Shown one piece after another: positions 26,801 to 38,973 of a DNA stretch of 64,000 nucleotides. Positions within the stretch are counted from its first letter, which is position 1, and every line of letters begins with the position of its first letter. A model generated the notes under the pieces. The model was not told where the DNA came from, ran no database searches, and saw only the letters and a list, made by a program, of their open reading frames with translations. This stretch comes from Lepidurus packardi (lineage: Eukaryota; Arthropoda; Branchiopoda; Notostraca; Triopsidae). A program made the position numbers and the translations under genes. The stretch lies in the NCBI GenBank assembly GCA_023053545.1, contig JAKZAN010000002.1, forward strand, positions 4,138,375 to 4,202,374. The letters run 5' to 3'.

Positions 26801-29800
26801 CTCCGTTTTCCTCTTGCAAGAGTTTCAACGCGAGATCTACATAGTGATTTAACGACTCCGAGTCTAAATTAGGGGTTTGGATGGTGAAAAAGCCGAGTAA
26901 ATCTACAAACTGCGCAGCTTTGCGTCCGTAGCTCGGTAAACCGGACCAAAGACTCCACAACAGATCGACCAAACCTTTCTGATCCTCCGGCGTCGAATGC
27001 TTGTAGACCGAGTGCCAGAGAGCATGGGCTTGCCAGCGTACGGCCGTCGAGTTGGACTCGAGCAGAAATCGCGTCAAAAACTTGCGCAAGAACACCTCTT
27101 GGACGGTGCGGACCAACTTTTGCGTAAACTGACCGCACAAGCAGTTAGGTGGACAGGAGAGCTCGAGATCCCACGCTAATTCTTCGGATTTGCTTTCACC
27201 CTTGTCTTTACGCGCAGGGATGGGCGGGGCTTGCGTCGGGACAGGTTTTAAGGGACACAAAGCGAACCGGAGCAACTGCAAGACGGTGCCACATACCCCT
27301 TCATCAACTACGCAACCTAAACGCAGTAAAAACGTCAGAGTCGAAGATTCTTGGAGGCAAGCCGTCTGCCAATTGCTGGTGCGCACACTGGCGACATCCA
27401 AGCATGTTTTCAAGTGCTCCATGAGCTGAACTAGATGATCATACGGCAAAACCAGGTTGTCCAACTGGGTATCCAGTTCGTCGGATACAATCTCCCGAAT
27501 TTGAGTCAAGCGCGACTTTAGCGTGTGCAGATCACGCGCTTGGCGATAAGCTTCCTTGGTTCCACAATGGAACAGCAGTAATTTGCGCACATGGCGCTTT
27601 ACAGCCGAAGGAGCAGCCGTAGTGAGGTACTCACACATGCAATCGACCCATTCACGGTCTAACTGAATCTGCGGCTGTACCTTCTTGACCAAATACGGCA
27701 ACCGCAGCGCGATTTCTGTGAGCATCTGCGAAAAGCCATGGAAAACATCAGTAGTCATAGACTGTGCATGCAGAGTAGGGCTGGAGGTTGAGGACTGGAA
27801 GAAAGGCGACAGATCTTGGCATGCCCAAGGTGATGTGGGTTGCAACAAGGCGCCTACCACTGTTGCGTCAGCTTCTTCGGAGCTTAGACTCTTCCAGTGA
27901 CGCAGAATCGCTTGTAACAAGTTCAAACAACGTTGTACCAATCCTGCGTTGACTAATATTTCTGCAGCAACACTGCAGACAGGGTACTGCGAGCTTCGGC
28001 TGCTGCCTTTGGTCTTGTGGCTGAGCAGCAAGGCGAAGAGTTTCATGATCAGTAGCTGGACTTCGTGTTGTGCGGTGCGTTCTCCAGCTACTTCCACGTC
28101 GGCCGTGCGCGATAACTGGAGCTCGACCACCGCGACCTTCAAGGCTTGCTCTAAAACAGCTCTCGAACGTGCTTGGGACGCGTTTAGGTCAGTCAAAAGC
28201 ATGACAAAGGTCTGCAAGAACGGAACAGCTTGCAAACCGCGTTTCTTTTGCTTTAATTCGGGCAAATGCGCCGTTAACTTCTGCAGTAATGCCAGTCGCA
28301 AGGCAGGTAAGGCTTCTTGATGGGAAATGTCAGCTGGAGTTAATTCGTGGGTCCGATCAGCAGTTGCGGCAGCTTTGGAGCTTGTATTGCTGCCCGAACT
28401 GCGCGTCGACTTGAATATGCGCAGCAATGCGTTCTTGACTGCGTGACTGACTTGGCCATCTTCGCAGAGCAAGAGCGTGATGTAGTTCTGAATTACAGGC
28501 TCTACGAAACGCTCTTGAGTTACAGCGAAGGCATGGAAGATATCGACCAGTGATTGGACAGTAATGTCAATCTGCGTTAGGCCGGACTGGCCCACGGGGC
28601 TAAGAGCGGAACTACGCACGCGACTCGAGTGCAGTTTTTGCGCTGTAGCCAGTAAATGGATCATAAACGTGGGTTCTTCGTCGTTGAAAGTGAACTTGAC
28701 CAAATTCTCCGGTCGACTGCTAGCAATAGTTCTGGCCACGCCCAGTAAATGATAAAACGCTTCAGGGTCCAAATAAATCGCCGACTGAGTGTTCTGGATT
28801 TCTTCTAGTTCGTCCAGGATATGGTGCAGTAATATGGGATCTTTGTAGTCGTGGTACGCGGCCGGAGTAGGGTGCAGTGCTGCCATTACTGCCTTGGCGC
28901 GTACCGGTACAGTGGAGCGACCCGTCCAGTGTAACGTCAGCAGAACAGTAGTCAATTTGATGATCTCTTCCTTCGAAACGGCATTCGTGGACGGTGCTGG
29001 CAAGTTCTCCGGCTTGCTAGCAAACGCCAAGTAATTTTCTATGGCTGACAAAGCCTCCGCCAGGAAATTCTCCAGTTTACTCGGCTTGGGAGTCGAAAAG
29101 TGGCTCAATGCTCCACTCAGGGCGCGTTCGTCCAGGGTACCATACGCCGGAGCCGCTGCTGAAGCTGCCGGCTGAGCCCCGCCTAATGCAGAGTTCGACT
29201 GCGGCAACGGGACTTCATCAACGTCTTCAGGCCAATTGAAAGCTTCTTTTGTCTTCCCGTAAATCTTCACCGAGTCGACCACGGTAATATCGGCCGGATC
29301 CAGCGACGGTCCGAAGGTGATCAGCAGTTTCTTGTCAGCTTGCAAGCTCTCTTCCCTCGTCAAGGGCAAGTCGAACCACCTGTGGCGAACCAAGCCCAAG
29401 GAGATCGTGCGTCCAAACAACTTGACGTACGACGGCGCTCGCTGTACGTCTTGCGTACCTACCAGTATCCTAATACCCGTCATAACCATGTTGGCGCTGT
29501 CTTGGTTCGTCGTTTCTAGCGTGAAACCCGTCGGCTTCGACGACGCAATGTAGAGACCAGTGGTGTTCAACCGATGTTTCAACTGTGCCGGGTTGTAAAC
29601 GTGAAGTAGGTCGTTCCCACCAAATTCGATGTCGTTGATCGGCTGACAAGATTCAAAGAAATCCACAGAAAAGGCGGTCTGACTACCGATGGGCAGAACT
29701 TTGCTTGACTTGTCTTTACGGGCAGGTTTGACCGGAGGTGGAGCTACCGGTGGCTGGAGGCTCGGTGCCACCCAATAAGAAGTGGTCTCGGGCGCCGCTG

Positions 29801-32800
29801 CGAAAATCCGCAAGCTTCCATCGTCACATAACAAAACCAAGGTCGTCCGATACTCTACGGAAGTGTTGTCCCGCTTGGTGGCCAAAGAAGTGGTCGAGAA
29901 ATGGCGTAACGCGACCAAATCGGTGACCTTAACCTTGGACGGCGTGGCTTTGATCTCTTGAATGGTTACCTTACCCGGTTCGAGCATCAGAACGACCGGG
30001 GTATTAGACGTCTGCGTTAACGCGTAGATCAAGCCGGGATGATTCGCGACCTCCGCCCACTGACACAGTGGTTGTTGCAAGAAATGTGAAGACACGCTGG
30101 AACTGCCCAACTTAACCCCCGATGACGCTCCGCTGGGATTTCTGGCGCTAATCTTATGCAATACAGGCCCTAACTCGAGTTTCTGCTGCACAGCCTCTTC
30201 GCGCAAGGCAGCGACAAACGACTTACCTTGGGTATAACTAAAAAATAGCATTTGCAACGCATGGGAACAATAGACAGACACGCCTCCTCCACCCAATTGC
30301 CAATTCTGCTCTTTCAAGTCGGGATGTGCAATATCCAGTACATTAGTAACATAAAATGGACCGTGTTGTGCCGCACTTTCTTCGTTCAACGCTTGCCAGT
30401 ACATGTATCCCGAGGACGCCATGATGATAATGTAACGGGGTCCGTGAGACAGGCAAAAGAAGGTGACGTCGCGTATCTTCCCATTGGGTAGCAAGAAATA
30501 AAACTGCGGCGATAGCGCGTCGGTGCCCAAATCGTAGATTTTAACGAAGTCCGCGGTGACCAGACCAACTTCGGTCGCACTCGCCGGTAACCAGACTGCT
30601 TTTATAAGGAAATTGCCTGTTTCCAACTGCGGGTGCAACGCGATGTGATCGGCAACGCTGCCGGAGCCATGGAAAGTTAGTACGTGGCATTCTTTGAGAC
30701 CACAAACCGCCAAAACGTCTTCATTGGCGGGGTTACTGGCCATACTAAGGACCGTAAAGGGTACCGGCGCGGAGGCCAGTCTCGTTAAGGTCAGTTTCCG
30801 CTTAGAAGCGTCGGCCTGTTTGAGTAAAGTGCCCAGCTGAAGGACGGTGATCTTGCCCTTTTCGTGACTCATGGCCAAATGCTGTCGTTTACCGTTTGGT
30901 GTCGCCATGATCACCATGGAAACGCGGCGAATCATATGAGCGGAGAGTAATTGGCGGATGGTTTGACCTTGGTCGCCCGAAAAGTTCATTTTCACGTTCT
31001 CAAACGCACCTTCCTGGGATCCTAACGTCGGGATCAGTAGGTTATCGACCAACTCGAAGGCGGCAGGTTCGTCGTGCAAGTCTTGAAGAGCTTTCTTGGC
31101 TCTTAACAGACTCCCTACGGCGGACGAGACTCGACAATGCGCTTCCACATGGGGAAGCAGGAGATTCAGCAGTTGAACGACGTCATGACTCCAACTGGAC
31201 TGGATTTGGCTGATCAACCCCTCTTTGACACTTTCTAAAGACGTTGCGAGACGGTGGATACTATCTTCGGCAGTATTACCCCACGTGACGTCACTGCTGG
31301 ATTCCGTGCGCTGGAAACTGTTCGCGTTAGATGGGTCAGGCGTATCGGGCAACAGTGGTCGGATTAAACGGCTGGCGGCGGATGATAACGTGTTCGGAAC
31401 GGTACCGGAAGTAGCCGGGGCTGTAGTTAATTCTTCGGATTGAAAGCGACGCACCAGTGCTTCGCAAGTACCGTCTTCTTTGGCTCCGCAGTCGCAGAAG
31501 AAGCTTCCAAATTTGGCGTAGCTAAGGTCATGGCCTTTGTGACAGACTTTGGCGCAGACGGTACACACTCCGACGCCGTCATTCATGCCGCAGGTATGGC
31601 AGTGATACCAGTGTTGGTTCATGAACTCGCGTTGGGTGATGGTGAAGGTGCAGAGCTTGCTGCCCAAGGAATCTTCGTCCGAATCTTCTCCTTCGCTTTC
31701 CATGTCCTCGACGCCGAGTTCTTCCAGCCACTCCTCATCAGCCGAAGCGGTAGGTATCGACAATGCTGCAGTATCACCTGAAGACATTTCAAATGGTACG
31801 CCCAGAGCGGCGATGGCTTGATTGCCTGAAGAGGTCGTGGAGACTAGTTTTAAAGCGGTTAATACATCCGCCACGTATTGGAGCGTGACACAGAGCGAAG
31901 GTAAGGGCAAATTCAGTTCTTTTTCTTTTCCTGTTTCTTTGCTGCTCGCCAAATGCTTCCTACTATAGCAACGGAAGAACATAAAAGTTAACAAAACGTT
32001 ATATAACTTAAGTGAAGAGCGTTACCAGGCTTGAATCCATTGCAAAGCTGCTGAGAAGAGTAAGAGATGACCAGAGCCTTGGGCAATGGATGCTAATTGG
32101 ATTGCCACTTTTACGAGAGAACTCGACATGAGCACTGGGGGTTGCGACTGCGCAGCAACACTGGCGCATTGCAACAAGGCATCTAACAAAGTACGGGCGA
32201 ATCTTTCTGCCACGGAACTGAACAATAACCATTAATAATGTTAATAAAGTAAGAATAAATCGTTTAATTTAATCTCAGTTACCTTTTCAACGTTGCGTAG
32301 TTGGTCAAACTTTGTAAAACTTGTAGTTTCCCAATAAGAGGTTCTTTGTCCGTCGTTTCTTTCGCTTCGGGTTCCTGTGATCCCTCTTCTGGGGTCAATA
32401 ACGTTTTTAGCCAAGTCTTCCAAGACTTTTTGTCATCATAGTTGACTTCCAAGAGCGTGTTGCACAAAGCTTTCAATTCGGAATCGTTTGACTCCGTACC
32501 TAAACACATTTTTAATTAATTCATTTAATACGGACTTTTTTTTTACCATTTTTAAGGAGTTTATGGAAAAACTTGTTGATTGCAGGCACGTATTGCGTGG
32601 ACGATGAAAGCACGCAGCTGGCAGCCCACAAAATGTCTAGTAAACGAACGTAGTTCTTTTCTGCATCATCTTTTTCGGTATAGAACCGAGACAAGGCTAG
32701 ACGACTGGCTCCGCTCTGAAGCGCGTTGTCCATAACTCCAATGCATTCTTCCAACAACTTTTCTTCTAATCTAAATAAACACAGACGAATTATTGAAAAA

Positions 32801-35800
32801 CCCTTTAATACTCAACAATTTGCATAATTCTCAATAATTCTTGATTAATTTCCAATAGTCGAAGTATGAAAAACACTTGGGAAAACTTCGTCATGTATCG
32901 ATTAACTAATATATCGTGCATCGATTAACTGATATGTCGTGTATCGGCTAACTAAAAATAAGTTGGGTAATGATTAGTTTTCAATATTCGACGTTATAAA
33001 CTTAAAAACTTCGTCATACATCGATTAACTAACACTAAATCGGTTAACTTAAATGTAATGTTCATTCCAGATATTATAAAGAGTTTTATGGAAGACAATG
33101 CTTTACTTGCAGTCTGGTAAGGTTAGGAGAGCGTGTATATGACGCAGATAATGATAGTAAGCAATTCCTTGGTAGTGTTCTGATTCGGGAGCTCCAATAA
33201 CTCTTTCCAGCACGAGTTGTACAAAATCGACCACGTGTTCGAAGCAAGCGTCTAAAATGAGAGGCGAGAAAACATGGACGAGTTCCTTTTCACCGTCTTC
33301 CACCGATGGGAAAAACCTGCAGAAAACAGACGAAAAATAGTTTAAAAATAGTCGGGAGGAAATTTTTAACTTACAAGACAATATCATTGACTAGTCGAAC
33401 CAATGCAGTTAACAGATGCCGCAAGGAAGGGGCCACAGAGAACTTTGTTTGGGCTGATAGCAACGCTACATGCGATGCTACCAAGGACGTCAAATAGTGC
33501 TCTGAAAGCAACAAATTTCCATTGCTTCCACAACGCTAAAGAAATAAAATTCCATTAACGTACTAGTGGCTCTGAGAAAACTTTACCCAGGCTTGGGAAG
33601 CGGGAAACTCCACACTTATGGAGGCGTTCCACACCTCCAGAGCTGCCTTTATGGATGAAGGCATACTTGCAGCCACATTTTGGCCCATTTGAGCCAATTT
33701 GCAGCCTCGACGTGACGAAATTGACAACAAATGTCCCAAACCAGACCCCACGTCCGCTTCTTCGCTCGCTTCTTTCAGCACACACAATCTAAAAAGCGGG
33801 AAAGTGGAATTAGGATCCAATTTCAATTTCAACTGAACAAAATTTCGGTCCCATGCAAAATTAGGAACCCAAATGTGTAAGAATTTTTTATAACCAAATG
33901 GTAAAAATGCTGTCAGCAACATCAAATTACCTGCAAGCGTTGGCTACGGTTTCTACCAAATTGCAAACGGTTGCAAAAATGTCTTTGGAGAATTTGGATG
34001 TAGGCGATGTTTTCTCCGTAGGTGAATCTAACACTCTAAACAAATAAGAAAAATAAAACAAAAATAAGAAAAAAATTTAAAACGGTTACATAATCAATTT
34101 AAAAGTACTCAAAATACCTATAGGAGTCTTGTTCTGTCTCTTTGAGGGTACACTCATCGAACATGATATGCAGCCTGGCAACTATCAAGTCCAGGAGTAC
34201 AATATCGGTAAAAGCTGGCAAAACTCGAGCCTCATCTCTGCTGCTATACACATTAGCCATTCGTTGAATGAGTGACAACATGTACGTCTTGTTATTGACA
34301 TGCTCAGCTGCATTCCGCACACTCACATCAGCCAGAGTTGTAGTCAGCCCTTGTCTCACCAGGCAATCCTATACAAAAGATCCCACTAAATACAAAATTG
34401 AATCCCCAAAACGCGAAATCCTACCCGAATCCACATTCCAAACGCTTCATTTACCAAGCGAGGTCCCCAAAAGATGCAAAGTAGCATTTGCGTCGTATCT
34501 GGATCGTTTAAACGGGGCAGTTGCTCAATAGCGCTGACGGCTGGAGGCAAAGATTGAATCAATCTACCAAAAAATTGCTTTTACTCGTATATTACAGCTT
34601 AACAATCCGACAGCTTTTACCTCCAGGTGATGGTAAAACAATACTGAATGGCACAAAGAGTAGTTCCTTGATTGGGGTTATGCAACCCAGGCTGTTTAAT
34701 GACGCTCAGGACGCTCACTATGCGTTCATACAGTTTTCCATACTGAAACGTGTCGGACGTACCCAAAAGGAAACTGCAGGCCTACAACATCAAGAATAAC
34801 TTAAGAAAATCAAGTTATTAATAGTGAACTCTTACCAAACCATCAAGTTTGGGGATTTCGGAAGGACTAGCAGTATCGGTAGAGGCCAGAATGTAAAATT
34901 TGGGTCGCATTCCCCACTCATCTGCTGCTCCACTGGCCAATTTCTTGTACGCTTCTTCCAATTCGTCACATCCGTTGTAAATTCTGGTTGTCGTGTTAAA
35001 GGCCATCTCCGAATTGGCGCTATTGTCCTTCAAGCCTACCAGACTCAACAAATTCCACTGAACCTAAGCACACAACAAGATTTTCGAATTAAATTAATTT
35101 TACGAATTCAAAGTCACGTCAGAAAACTAAAGTTTTACCTGTCCAGTAAGAAATTATATTAAATAAAATAATACAAAATAAAATAATAACAATTTTTTTT
35201 AAATTTTTTACAACAATATGTTTACCTGTTCCAATAAGAAAGAGGGCGGGTCATAGAGGTATTTAACGATATACTCAAAGAGGAGCAGAAGCCTGGCTAG
35301 TAATAAATACTGCATTTCCTGGGGCTGGCTAGTTTCGGTGGGATTGACCACAATTGGGATGACTTCCTGCAGTACTTGGGCGCAATGCAGGAGCAACGCT
35401 TTCTTCTGCATGAGTTGCAGGGTATGGAACATAAAAAGCAGTAGCTGCGCATGCTCCACATTCAGATCTGACCAAAAAAAGAAGGCAAATCACTCAATGA
35501 AGGAAAACGAGACCTTAAAAGCTTACCATCGTAATCTTGGTCTCCAGTACCAGGAGTACGAATGTGTGCGGCAAGGGTATTGAGCATTCGCATCCAAACG
35601 TTGACACAAGCAGCTTCGCTCACCCGTTTCGCTTCTTCTTTGCTCGAAATGACAGAGCCCAACACAACCTACGAAAAAAAAATTACAATTTGAACTATGT
35701 TTGGGAACTTTCTCAATGCCGACAACAGGCGCAAGCTTAAGCGGAAAAAAAAAACTTTTTCAACGTTTGGGGTCTTACTTGAGCCAGTACGGTGAGGCTT

Positions 35801-38800
35801 CTGGGACAGACATGTAAAGGCCAAGGTTCCTCACTGGCTCCGTATGGCGAAATTCCCAAGAAACTAAGTAACGCTTGTTGCAAACTCGCACTCAGTGACG
35901 GAGCTGGTTTGACCATCAAGTTATGCGTGTAACGGGACAAACTGAGGGAGAAATCCGAGTAGAGTTTGCCTAACGCAACTCCAAAGTACTGAGAAATGGT
36001 CCCTACACAAAAGAATGACAATTTAGCAAGTTATTTACAAGAAGGAGACACTAACATGCCTGTATCTGTACGAGCTGTTTCTCGATCCAAGTCTTTGACT
36101 ATTGCGGCTAGAAGGGCCATCTGCTGCTCGGTTAAGGATGACATCAGGTATTGGTGAATTACTGAATCACTGTCAATCAATAGCCACTTGTTCATTAGGT
36201 TGAAAACTCGAGTGGCCAGAATGATAAACTGAAATTAAAACATAAAAAATTACTATAATTCATATGTATTAAGAGATTTCTTTGATTCCGCGCGATATTG
36301 GATACTTACGCCGTGTGGTTCGCCTTTATCGGGGACGACGTGACTGCTAGAAGGTTTCGCGGACGCTCTTTGGGGTGACGCAGCATTGGTGTCACGCGAT
36401 TTTGGTGGCTGAGGATCAGGGGGTGTGAGAGTTTCTTCAAACCAATGCCCCAAAATAGGTTCGTTATCTTCATCTAGTCAACAAAATAGAAAAACCTCAT
36501 AAAAATTGCAAAAAAAAAGAAGAGAATTACAACAAAACATTACCTTCTTCGTGGCAACTGCCTTCCGAGCAACTGAAATCATCCTCATAGTAAGTGGCTG
36601 AATCAGACAGACTAAAAGTGTCGCCGTCGGTGTAATTCTTTTGGATTCGCTTCAAGTTACAAGCCTAAAACGTTCGTAATTAACGAAAAAAATCTTCAAT
36701 AATTTTAAGAAATTACTTTTCGGTATGCAACAGTAGCTAAGTAGTACAGTAAGGACGTAAAGGGTACGCTTTGCAATAGTGTCTGAACTCGTTGAGCGCT
36801 ATTGCCTTGCGCTAAGATCTGCAAAGGTAGTGCAGATCCATTTCCATCGAAATCTGTCAAATTGACCAGTTCTTCCACAAGTTCTACCCCATGTGTTGCC
36901 AACGCAACTGAAAGCACTCCAAATCCTTGCTGACTGCAACAAAAATTTGAATTAAACTTTTGAAACGTTGAATTATATTTTCATATAATGTATACATATA
37001 TTCATCATTTTTGTACAATTTATATGTATAGTTTATATTATATTTTTATTAACATACCATGCAATTATACTAATTATACGTGTGTAAATAACACGAAAGG
37101 AACTTACTATATATATTTATATTCTATTTTTATTAATATATCATGCAATTATACTAATTATACGTGCGTAAATAACAAAAAAAGAAGCTTACACTTTGGT
37201 TAGGTTAATGCGCCCAACTTCCTTGACTTTGCAGGGCGATTTGCCTTTATCTTCCTTGCTCTTTTCTCCACTTTGGCTGCTTTGACTCAAGGTAGCGAAT
37301 TGATTCTGCAATCCAGTTAGGATCAGCCAGGCTCCAAACATTTGGTAATTCTGGTAAACCTTCAAACCCAAAACCAACATTACATTCAAGAATCCTATTT
37401 CAAAATAAACCAAGTTTACTTGTGGACCAGCGCGAGAAGAGTTCCGAATCTTTTCGCCAACATTGTTGTACAACTCAATGGCTTTCTCTACAATGCGATT
37501 GCCAGTTTGGTCCCAGTCATCTTCTTTATTGGGTGGTAAGGTTAAAGACGCTTTGTTGGTGCCCATAGGGGTGGCTTTGGTCTGAGCGGCATTCCCGATG
37601 GTCGATACGGCATGTATTGTAGCCACATTCACGGCTGCATACAAAGAAGCCATGACTAGATTCACAATACGCTCCAACTTCTCCGGAACCAAAGGTTCAA
37701 ACACTGGCAAAGTCAACGCTTGTAAAGCAAGACCCATTTCCTTCGCCAAACTCGACTCACTAAACCACAAGTTCGTTAATGTAATCCATTTCCTAAAATT
37801 CTGAAGCAAAATGTAACTACTCTTGACGAAAGGCGCTGGCTTCTGTGGCATTCAAAGTTAAGGCAACGTTTTTATCCGCATCTTGCCACTTGAGTACGAA
37901 AGTCTTTAAGCGAGGCAAAGCATGGAGGTAAGTTAGGGAAACATCCCCAGCATTCAAGCTTAATAACGTCACAACGTTTTTCTGCCAAAGCAACTTCTAG
38001 AATTGGACAGTAAATAAATAAATAACTCAAGCAATTGCAAAAATTTATAGAAATAATAGAAATGTATGATTAATTACAAGACTGTTGTTTTTGTCCTCGG
38101 TTTCTTCTACAGTTGACTTGCTAGAAGGTTCGAAATTTCCGGGTATGACTGAGGTTAGTTTTTCTAACAAGTTCGATGATAAGTCGACACGTTGCTTGCG
38201 CTGGTCTTTATCGCTCGCGGTTTTGCCTTCCTCCAACGTATAAGTGCCGAAATAGTCCCTGTCCTGAACGTAATTCAACAATTTGGTCTGTTCTTCTTCC
38301 ATGAGACAAGGTATGCCATTGCAAAGTGAATGTAAGGTGCGAAACACAAGATCAGGCGTGAGAGGAGAAGCAGTAGATTCGCCTTCTTTTCCTTCTCCAA
38401 AGGCATACAATGTTTTCAAAAGACAGTCTGCAACTGTTCCACATGCCGAAGCCAATGGCGATATTGCTGTTACGCTTACTAAAAAAAAATTAGAAAGTAT
38501 TAGAGTGCTACCATTTGATTTTTGGTGAGGACGTGACTACTATTTTTTACCTTCGGAAGGATTGTTACGGCTCAATCCATTGACAAATAAAACACCCAGG
38601 GAACCAAAGTAGGGGCAAAATACAGTTTTGCAGTGAAGAAATTCGTTCTTACTGGAAAATCAAACGAAGAAAAATTCGTAGTTAATTTACTGTACATGTA
38701 AAAACTCCAAAAAATAATCAAACGGTAAGTTTTTTTTCTGTTTTCATATGACCCCTTACGATGACCGAGCAAAACAAAGTCGGGGTGCGGGTGCGGAAAG

Positions 38801-38973
38801 TTCGCTATTAATATTCGAGGCGAAAGTCTGAAACAAATGGATCAAATGTAGACTTGCTTTTTAGATATAGCTTTGGCAATGCTAAGCACGTCGACGGGAC
38901 GAATTTCATCGGGTTTAGATAATAATAATGGCTTGAAAACTCCAACCCAATCAGTCACGGAACGTAACGCCAT
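20870..38973 (-). CDS. UBR4: E3 ubiquitin-protein ligase UBR4 (Pushover/p600), spliced, complete
   Basis: UBR4 is a giant N-recognin that binds destabilising N-termini and ubiquitylates proteins; family members act in the cytoplasm and nucleus and partner with KCMF1 and calmodulin. I read the start ATG at 38,971-38,973 and the stop at 20,870-20,872. The first exons are 38,854-38,973, 38,760-38,827, 38,551-38,651 and 38,078-38,478, all with GT-AG junctions in phase. Conserved blocks include [20 protein letters not shown] (36.6 kb), a Cys/His-rich UBR box (about 31,455-31,655), a second zinc-cluster region (about 26,170-26,340), and near the C terminus a [10 protein letters not shown] half plus a later HVECH half of the C-terminal hemiRING-type zinc module (21,790-22,290). 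Later exons lie near 22,858-22,972, 21,013-21,172 and 20,870-20,947. Estimated product is about 5,000 residues, typical for UBR4. Most introns are short; the middle is one 8.6-kb exon. The frame shifts near 37.8 kb (see finding). Identity is secure; some junctions are approximate. Confidence 0.96.
22980..23342 (+). repeat. Tandem pair of a dispersed repeat inside a UBR4 intron
   Basis: Two copies of about 141 bp follow each other at roughly 23,049-23,189 and 23,190-23,330. Each contains AGTTCAGTAGTTTAGTTCAT, TTAGAGTAGGCTTA, AACAAACATCAGTGCCATCT and a CATACGGGA / TATACGGGA end. A third, shorter copy lies at 56,801-56,890 in the nuclear receptor intron. This is therefore a dispersed family. The two copies fill most of the intron between the giant exon and the next UBR4 exon. 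Confidence 0.75.
23343..31962 (-). CDS. UBR4: UBR4 giant internal coding exon (8,620 nt)
   Basis: One uninterrupted coding exon of about 2,873 codons carries the UBR box and the middle of the protein. The acceptor is CTATAG at its 5' end (31,962); the first base completes a TG-T codon with the upstream exon that ends in IQA. The donor is AAG|GTAAAC at 23,342. Open sequence beyond the donor is intron and repeat read-through. The UBR box shows the expected Cys/His spacing ([20 protein letters not shown], then CHKGH and CDCG). Acidic and Ser/Ala-rich linkers separate helical-repeat segments. An exon this long between many short ones suggests loss of ancestral introns in the middle of the gene. 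Confidence 0.93.
32780..33105. repeat. UBR4 intron with ATCGATTAACT repeats
   Basis: This intron of roughly 340 bases, larger than its neighbours, contains at least five near-copies of ATCGATTAACT / ATCGGTTAACT / ATCGGCTAACT. They lie between about 32,897 and 33,050, partly at a 22-26-base period, and two sub-blocks begin with ACTTCGTCAT. It is simple tandem expansion; no known motif is recognised. Confidence 0.55.
37022..37192. repeat. 85-bp tandem duplication in a UBR4 intron including the 5' splice site
   Basis: The segment ending at 37,107 is repeated to end at 37,192. Both units share CATGCAATTATACTAATTAT and ACGTGTGTAAATAACA-like sequence, and both end in CTTAC, which on the coding strand is a GTAAG donor. 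The intron therefore carries two donor-like sites 85 bp apart. The outer one, at 37,191-37,192, joins the coding exon in frame to the next exon at 36,933. Confidence 0.65.

Noticed and set aside
23413-31821. Many plus-strand open frames antisense to UBR4 (for example 23,413-23,982)
   Set aside because: They are shadows of the codon-biased giant exon on the other strand and show no family features.
38748-38810. Shared 13-mer TGACCCCTTACGA between UBR4 exon 2/intron 2 and 47,268-47,280
   Set aside because: Similarity does not extend convincingly on either side, so it is probably coincidence.
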